64,000 nucleotides of DNA from the NCBI GenBank assembly GCA_963819735.1, contig CAWFXC010000001.1, forward strand, positions 248,001 to 312,000. Reading direction: 5' to 3'. Position numbers and translations under genes: made by a program. Numbering within the stretch: the stretch's first letter is position 1; the number at the start of each line of letters is the position of its first letter. Source of the DNA: CAWFXC01 sp963819735. Lineage in GTDB: Bacteria > Actinomycetota > Acidimicrobiia > IMCC26256 > DASPTH01. Under the pieces are notes generated by a model. That model was not told where the DNA came from, did not search any database, and saw nothing but the letters and a program-made list of their open reading frames with translations. Positions 61,949 through 64,000 of this stretch are shown here, piece after piece.

Positions 61949-62749
61949 ATGAAGGTTGAGCCGTGGAATCAATTGGTGGCCGACGCGGGCCCGGGCGATC
62001 ACATTGTGCAGCTATATCAGGACGAGGATTTCCTCAACCGTGCCGTGTGCAGGTTCGCCGGGTCCACGATCGTCAACGGTGAAGGCCTAATTCTCGTACC
62101 CACGCTCTCCCACTGGGATGCCTTTCGTCCGCGGCTCGAAGCAGAAGGCGTCGACGTGGAAGCGGCACAACGACGAGGGCAGTTGACCATCGTTGATGCC
62201 GATGAATGCCTGCCTCGCTTCATGCGCGAGGGGATGCCAGATTCACCGGTTTTCCTCGGCCTCGCCGAAGACGTCATCGATCGAGCGCACGCTGGAGGCA
62301 GGTACCCGAAGGTGCGCTGGTGGGGCGAGATGGTCGGTGTGCTTTGGGAACAGGGGAACGTGGCCGCCAGCATGGGCCTCGAAGACCTGTTCGATCAGCT
62401 TGGCCGGCAGCAAGACGTCGCGCTCTTCTGCTCTTTCCTCATGGACAACTTTGACGGCGAAGTTCACACGCACATGCTCCCGAGGCTCGGAACGAACCAC
62501 TCTCACCTCGTTCCAGTAGAGGACTACTCGCGGCTCGAGCAAGCCGTCGGGGACGCGCTTCGGGAGACAGTCGGCGACGTTGAAGCGCGCGAGCTCGAGG
62601 AACGACTCCTTTCCGAGTACGACGAACCCTTCAACATGCCGCGTGCACAAGCGTTGCTCCTGGCATTACGTGAAAGCCTCCCTGCAGTCGCGGATCCCGT
62701 CCTACAGCGAAGCCGCGAGCGGTACAGCGGCTACGCGGCGGCCGGATGA
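61949..62749 (+). CDS. MEDS-domain sensory protein
   Basis: A 266-residue protein whose first 190 residues match the MEDS (DcmR sensory) domain: GDHIVQLYQDEDFLNRAVCR, NGEGLILVPTLSHWDAFRPR, RWWGEMVGVLWEQGNVAASM and ALFCSFLMDNFDGEVHTHML. There is no HTH, so it acts through a partner. GAGGCGG precedes the ATG. Its stop overlaps the sensor gene start (ATGA), which points to a signalling complex with it. Confidence 0.83.
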   Translation: MKVEPWNQLVADAGPGDHIVQLYQDEDFLNRAVCRFAGSTIVNGEGLILVPTLSHWDAFRPRLEAEGVDVEAAQRRGQLTIVDADECLPRFMREGMPDSPVFLGLAEDVIDRAHAGGRYPKVRWWGEMVGVLWEQGNVAASMGLEDLFDQLGRQQDVALFCSFLMDNFDGEVHTHMLPRLGTNHSHLVPVEDYSRLEQAVGDALRETVGDVEARELEERLLSEYDEPFNMPRAQALLLALRESLPAVADPVLQRSRERYSGYAAAG

Positions 62750-64000
62750 CAGCCGAGCCCGTCACACTCTCTGGCGGGTGGGCGGGCTTTCACGCACTTG
62801 TCGGTAGCGATGCCGTCGCGGACAACGCGACAACAGACCTGATCCGCATCCTCGACACCGTCGAGGTTCCGATCGTCGTCGTGCGACGCGACTTCGTGAT
62901 CGCAGGTTTCAACAATGCCGCTGCGGCAGTGCTCGGCTTCTCGGCGGTAGACGTCGGTCGGGCATCGAGCGACATACCGACACTCGCGGGCATGACGCGC
63001 CTCGAACAAGAATGCGTCAAAGTGCTCGCCAGTGGCGTCGAATCGCAAGTTGACGTTCGCTACGACGAGAAGTGGTTCGTCGTGCGGATTTCCCCAAACC
63101 GACGAGACGACGGCCAGATAGCCGGCTTAGTTCTCTCGTTCACCAACGTCACTGCCTTCCGCGCCAGCCTTGACCTGGCGGTGTACGAACGTGAATCCAC
63201 GAAGGCGATCATCAACACAGTGGCGGATCCGCTGGTGGTGCTGAGCTCCGACCTGCGCATCCAGTCTGCCAATCGCGCCTTCTTCGCACTGTTCGAAGTC
63301 TCGCGCGATGAGACGCAAGGGCTGCCGCTAGCGGACTTCGGAGATGGTGCCTTTGCGCTCGTGTCACTGCATAAGCGGCTGGGCGAGATGCTCGAAGGCA
63401 GCGATGTGTTCCAGTCCCTGGAAGTTCATCAGGTCGTCACCGCCAAGGGTCGGCGCACGCTTCTTCTCGACGCCCGTCCATTGTCATTCGCTGGTCATGT
63501 CGAGCGCAGAGCCTTGGTTACATTCCAAGACATCACGTCACGCAAGCTGGCTGAAGCAGCCAAGGATTTGCGTTCCAAGGAGGAGCTCCGTCGCAGTGAA
63601 GCTTTCCTGGCGGAAGGCCAGAGGCTGAGCCAGACCGGCACATTTTCGTGGCGAGCAGACTCCGACCAGATCACGTGGTCAGAGCAGCTCTACCGCATCT
63701 ACGAGTTCGAGATTGGCGTCCCAGTGACACTCGAGCTGATGCGAAGTCGAGTGCATCCGGAAGACGTCAGCCTGCTCGAAAAGGTCCAGATGATGGACCA
63801 GGCGCATAGCGGCCTCGACCGCTTCGAGTGGCAGTATCGCTTGCTCATGCCGGATCAATCGGTCAAGTACTTGCACGCCGTTGCCCACGCTGTCACCGAT
63901 CACGATGACCAACTGGAGTACATCGCAGCCGTTCAGGATGTGACAGCGCGTCGATTGTCCGAAGAGGCGCTTGCCGAAGCCAGATCTGAACTTGTCAAGG
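62746..64000 (+). CDS. Multi-PAS sensor protein, probably histidine kinase, 5' part
   Basis: The frame from ATG 62746 is open to the right edge (418 codons). Three PAS-like modules are visible: LIRILDTVEVPIVVVRRDFV (about 30-140), AIINTVADPLVVLSSDLRIQ (about 155-270) and a third from GQRLSQTGTFSWRADSDQIT (about 290-400, ending IAAVQDVTARR, with a PAC motif). No transmembrane helix is seen so far, so it is cytoplasmic. MEDS proteins are often paired with such kinases. The output domain lies outside the window. Confidence 0.8.
   Translation, partial: MTAEPVTLSGGWAGFHALVGSDAVADNATTDLIRILDTVEVPIVVVRRDFVIAGFNNAAAAVLGFSAVDVGRASSDIPTLAGMTRLEQECVKVLASGVESQVDVRYDEKWFVVRISPNRRDDGQIAGLVLSFTNVTAFRASLDLAVYERESTKAIINTVADPLVVLSSDLRIQSANRAFFALFEVSRDETQGLPLADFGDGAFALVSLHKRLGEMLEGSDVFQSLEVHQVVTAKGRRTLLLDARPLSFAGHVERRALVTFQDITSRKLAEAAKDLRSKEELRRSEAFLAEGQRLSQTGTFSWRADSDQITWSEQLYRIYEFEIGVPVTLELMRSRVHPEDVSLLEKVQMMDQAHSGLDRFEWQYRLLMPDQSVKYLHAVAHAVTDHDDQLEYIAAVQDVTARRLSEEALAEARSELVK

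Overview
The window looks like a chromosomal segment of a high-GC actinobacterium. Frequent GTG starts, chains of 4-bp overlapping genes, near-leaderless promoters, a Zur-type box over znuA and a long LuxR-family (LAL) regulator fit that group. An Acidimicrobiia-like lineage is my guess from the gene content and is not proven. I see no rRNA, tRNA or CRISPR array.

Layout. 1-4.3 kb: the 5' end of a DUF445 membrane protein, an MFS exporter coupled to an LPG-synthase-type membrane protein, and a short-chain dehydrogenase (SDR). 4.3-5.7 kb: dispersed repeat copy A and a Kelch protein without a signal peptide. 5.8-10.8 kb: a YibE/F membrane protein and a zinc ABC importer (znuA, znuC, two znuB) with a Zur-like box on a leaderless promoter. 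10.8-14.1 kb: decayed DNA with a CopD tail, repeat copy B, IS110 and IS481 transposase remnants, a truncated UspA gene, a membrane-protein gene with an in-frame stop, and one apparently healthy secreted VOC protein. 14.2-16.7 kb: MarR regulator with a divergent ClC chloride channel, then a TetR regulator.

16.8-48.5 kb is a glycoside-catabolism island. It holds an L-rhamnose pathway (rhamnose isomerase, rhamnulokinase, fused aldolase-dehydrogenase, DeoR regulator), a Liv-type ABC importer with two unusual fusions plus a PhyH dioxygenase, two GH78 alpha-L-rhamnosidases, a GH43-like enzyme, a cytochrome P450 with a divergent TetR regulator, and a seven-gene operon (Gfo/Idh, 2-hydroxyacid dehydrogenase, DUF2264, DapA-like lyase, OYE-like reductase, TIM-barrel isomerase, GH1) in which every junction is a 4-bp overlap. 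A ROK regulator follows, flanked by remnants of xylA and galE.

49.9-57 kb is a second catabolic cluster. A divergent promoter region drives, on one side, a molybdenum hydroxylase large subunit, two SDRs and a beta-diketone hydrolase that keeps all six published active-site residues of 6-oxocamphor hydrolase; on the other side, an SDR and a second P450 that closely resembles the first. Both promoters of this cluster, the promoter of the first P450 and that of the VOC gene carry the same 24-bp palindrome at nearly the same distance from the start codon. This suggests one TetR regulon that joins rhamnoside hydrolysis to oxidation of a terpenoid-like aglycone. 57-64 kb: repeat copy C, a hypothetical gene, a frameshifted LAL regulator, and a MEDS-domain protein coupled to a multi-PAS sensor protein that runs off the right edge.

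Three long genes (livH, the GH43-like gene, the LAL regulator) each show one frameshift in an otherwise well-preserved reading frame. Recent inactivation and assembly error are both possible.
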